A DNA stretch of 64,000 bases from RACS-047 sp031553855 (lineage in GTDB: Bacteria; Bacillota; Clostridia; Christensenellales; Pumilibacteraceae), in assembly GCA_031553855.1 (NCBI GenBank), contig JAVBKW010000014.1, forward strand, positions 1 through 64,000. Reading direction: 5' to 3'. A program made the position numbers and the translations under genes. Below are positions 63,968 to 64,000 of this stretch, in pieces. Positions within the stretch are counted from its first letter, which is position 1. The number at the start of each line of letters is the position of its first letter. The notes beneath the pieces are model-generated. The model was given only the letters and a program-made list of their open reading frames with translations, did not search any database and had not been told where the DNA came from.

Positions 63968-64000
63968 TTTTTATAACTCTTTGTTAAGGAAACGAAGAAT

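Overview
The window looks like a chromosomal segment of an anaerobic, probably gut-associated Clostridia-type Firmicute. The evidence is the large Alu-domain SRP RNA, two T-box leaders, AGGAGG ribosome binding sites with some TTG/GTG starts, the rnc-smc-ftsY-ylxM-ffh-rpsP-khpA-rimM-trmD block, Pta-AckA, and a ferredoxin-linked indolepyruvate oxidoreductase. No tRNA, rRNA, CRISPR array or prophage was seen.

Layout. 1-240 holds the 5' part of the SRP RNA gene (minus strand, running off the window). 414-11710 is a polymorphic-toxin island. It has a secreted RHS/YD-repeat protein, frameshifted near its 5' end at an A9 run, with a hydrophobic glycine-rich C-terminal toxin module and a membrane immunity-like gene. 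A large serine recombinase with a nonsense codon follows, then three orphan toxin modules, each with its own small membrane protein gene. All four toxin modules start at a shared PVM[MY]TD-x-[ST]G junction and end in the same kind of C-terminus, [FY]-Y-[LIV]-[VI]. 11823-19277 is a T-box-controlled branched-chain amino acid operon (ilvB-ilvN-ilvD-leuC-leuD-leuB) without ilvC or leuA. 19299-23391 is a loose region: a nonsense-interrupted HtrA-like protease, a Cys-rich SpaA-like mini-protein, ung, an ArsR regulator and several repeats. 23397-28820 holds thrS-ychF-argS behind a T-box. 28877-31815 is pta-ackA-comF, with divergent tmcAL next to it and a patatin-like gene convergent with tmcAL. 34177-39542 holds DAHP synthase, coaD, rsmD, a folate enzyme, alr and an ACT-domain protein. 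39685-44854 is a paaK-iorB-iorA-paaK aryl-acid fermentation cluster running directly on from the ATP synthase operon (44872-51046). 51155-63967 is the housekeeping block ending in smc and rnc.

Most notable: (1) the orphan toxin/immunity array and its conserved C-terminal tetrapeptide; (2) an ATP synthase in which the C-terminal domain of the delta subunit is fused to the N-terminus of alpha, with no separate atpH; (3) a 126-bp MITE-like repeat with 11-bp terminal inverted repeats that supplies the stop codon of iorA and shares a ribosome-binding-site arm upstream of two genes; (4) a 130-bp repeat lying in both T-box leader transcripts; (5) several single-base lesions (rhs A9 run, recombinase ochre, HtrA ochre, alr with ATA where a start is expected), which are either real decay or sequencing errors.

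Metabolically the segment suggests an amino-acid-using fermenter. IorAB and the CoA ligases oxidise aryl pyruvates to aryl-CoA and then aryl acids with ATP gain, Pta-AckA makes acetate and ATP, and TmcAL consumes acetate for tRNA modification.
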